Notes under the pieces: model-generated | Seen by the model: the letters and a program-made list of their open reading frames with translations, nothing else | Database searches by the model: none | What the model was told of the DNA's origin: nothing | Part shown: piece after piece, positions 63,155-64,000 of the stretch | How the letters are laid out: every line of letters begins with the position of its first letter | Position numbering within the stretch: position 1 is the stretch's first letter | Made by a program: the position numbers and the translations under genes | From: Pontederia crassipes | Lineage: Eukaryota > Streptophyta > Magnoliopsida > Commelinales > Pontederiaceae | DNA: 64,000 bases | Direction of reading: 5' to 3' | Assembly (NCBI GenBank): GCA_030549335.1 | Contig: CM060193.1 | Span: forward strand, 56,449,146 to 56,513,145

Positions 63155-63560
63155 AGTTCTGAAGTTTGCTGGAGTTCTTATGTTAATTATGACATTTTCA
63201 TCAGTTAACCTTGAAGTACAACTTTTGTAAATGTGTAGCCTATGCCAGAGTTTGCAACATGTGTTTAACTAATTGGTTTTTTCTATCTTAAATCTCCTTG
63301 AATTACATACATAGCTGCAGGCATGCACGGCCCCATCCAAATAGTTGATTTGTATACAAGTTTCATGAAAGTCTACATCTACACTCTACAACTCTTAGTT
63401 TCTCTTCCACTCAATTATCACCACAATTAATCCATCGACAGTGTAAATCCAACTCATTTTCCTAGCAAGATGCCCCTCTCTGACAATATCCCAGGTATGT
63501 TAGAGCACGACTCATACCCCCATAAAGTCACAATTAAAGGGGTTCGCATCACGAGCCAAA
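63155..63560. repeat. Direct duplication, second copy
   Basis: Partner of 62770-63100 in the same orientation. It contains a segment of about 60-70 extra bases near 63195-63270. Confidence 0.75.
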
Positions 63561-64000
63561 TGAAAATATTTTATTTTGTAGCAAATTGATGCTTGCCGTA
63601 ATCATCAAAAATGAAAAACAAAAAAGAAACTTATGAGCAAAGCACGAATAAGAGGAGTCTTCCTACTCTTCTGAGTCTCCTCCCAACAATTAACCCTTAT
63701 AGCTACAATATACTAGATATGTTTCAATAGAACGAATTTCCCACCAAGTAGCCAACCCTACCACTAACTTTTCATCCCAAAACATTAGGACAAACCAAAT
63801 TTTCTGGCAAAATTGGCGACAACACTATGAACTAATTTAAGAAAAGAAAATGAACCCGCGTGCCCTCATATCCAAGAGCTTGATCATTACCTCCTTCCTC
63901 CTGCCAGTTTTCCTTTTATAACAGAACAACAAAAAAATGCAACATAACAATAGATCCAATCTCAAAAGAAATTATCATAATTGCACCAAGCTTCAATCGG
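63561..64000. other. Intergenic, no gene seen
   Basis: AT-rich sequence to the end of the window, without recognisable coding or repeat structure. Confidence 0.4.

Noticed and set aside
62740-63560. Possible CRISPR-like or satellite array
   Set aside because: Only two copies of a long unit; no regular short repeats with spacers anywhere in the window.

Overview
The window looks like nuclear DNA of a flowering plant. It holds spliced plant-type genes, small DUF761 (cotton-fibre-protein) genes, plant Ty3/gypsy elements primed by initiator tRNA-Met, CACTA, MULE-like and hAT-like elements, and (TA)n/(TC)n microsatellites. The GC-rich, intron-poor DUF761 coding regions in an AT-rich background would fit a monocot, but the species cannot be fixed from the sequence.

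Layout. 1-2 kb: a minus-strand DUF761 gene with its own TATA box. 2-13 kb: AT-rich intergenic DNA with small inverted-repeat elements, a broken FAR1-like fragment (9.1-9.9 kb) and two back-to-back GC-rich inverted-repeat elements (11.07-12.56 kb), then a short DUF761 gene (13.0-13.3 kb). 13.46-24.87 kb: an old minus-strand Ty3/gypsy element with about 2.4 kb LTRs, interrupted by a 2.09 kb non-autonomous CACTA element. 26.9-45.7 kb: two diverged copies (A and B) of a tandemly duplicated segment, each ending in a DUF761 gene (39.9 and 45.1 kb). Copy A carries a second CACTA element (31.12-38.98 kb) that holds a younger plus-strand gypsy element with 875 bp LTRs. 45.7-53.6 kb: a young, largely non-coding LTR element with about 2.1 kb LTRs. 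It is flanked by two identical 171 bp copies of the end of the 45.1 kb DUF761 gene. 55.1-57.1 kb: exon-like blocks of an unrecognised, probably broken gene. 57.4-60.5 kb: an apparently intact 13-exon minus-strand gene for a NIPA8-like magnesium transporter. 61-64 kb: a short RTE LINE tail, a GC-rich patch with a C19 run, and a direct duplication of about 0.4 kb.

Relations. The DUF761 genes at 13.0, 39.9 and 45.1 kb and the 3' copy at 53.6 kb are one tandem family, sharing start context, body and (for the last three) 3' UTR. Because copies A and B align, each serves as the empty site for small transposons in the other, which confirms three insertions and their 10 bp target duplications. The transposon layers give an order: gypsy I, then CACTA I inside it; CACTA II, then gypsy II inside it; and the 45.7-53.6 kb element last or nearly so.

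The most unusual things are the 171 bp host-gene duplication bracketing a whole LTR element, the lopsided palindrome-rich structure of the two CACTA elements, and dense short-palindrome arrays in the LTRs of all three retroelement families. All sequence comparisons were made by eye, without alignments or database searches.
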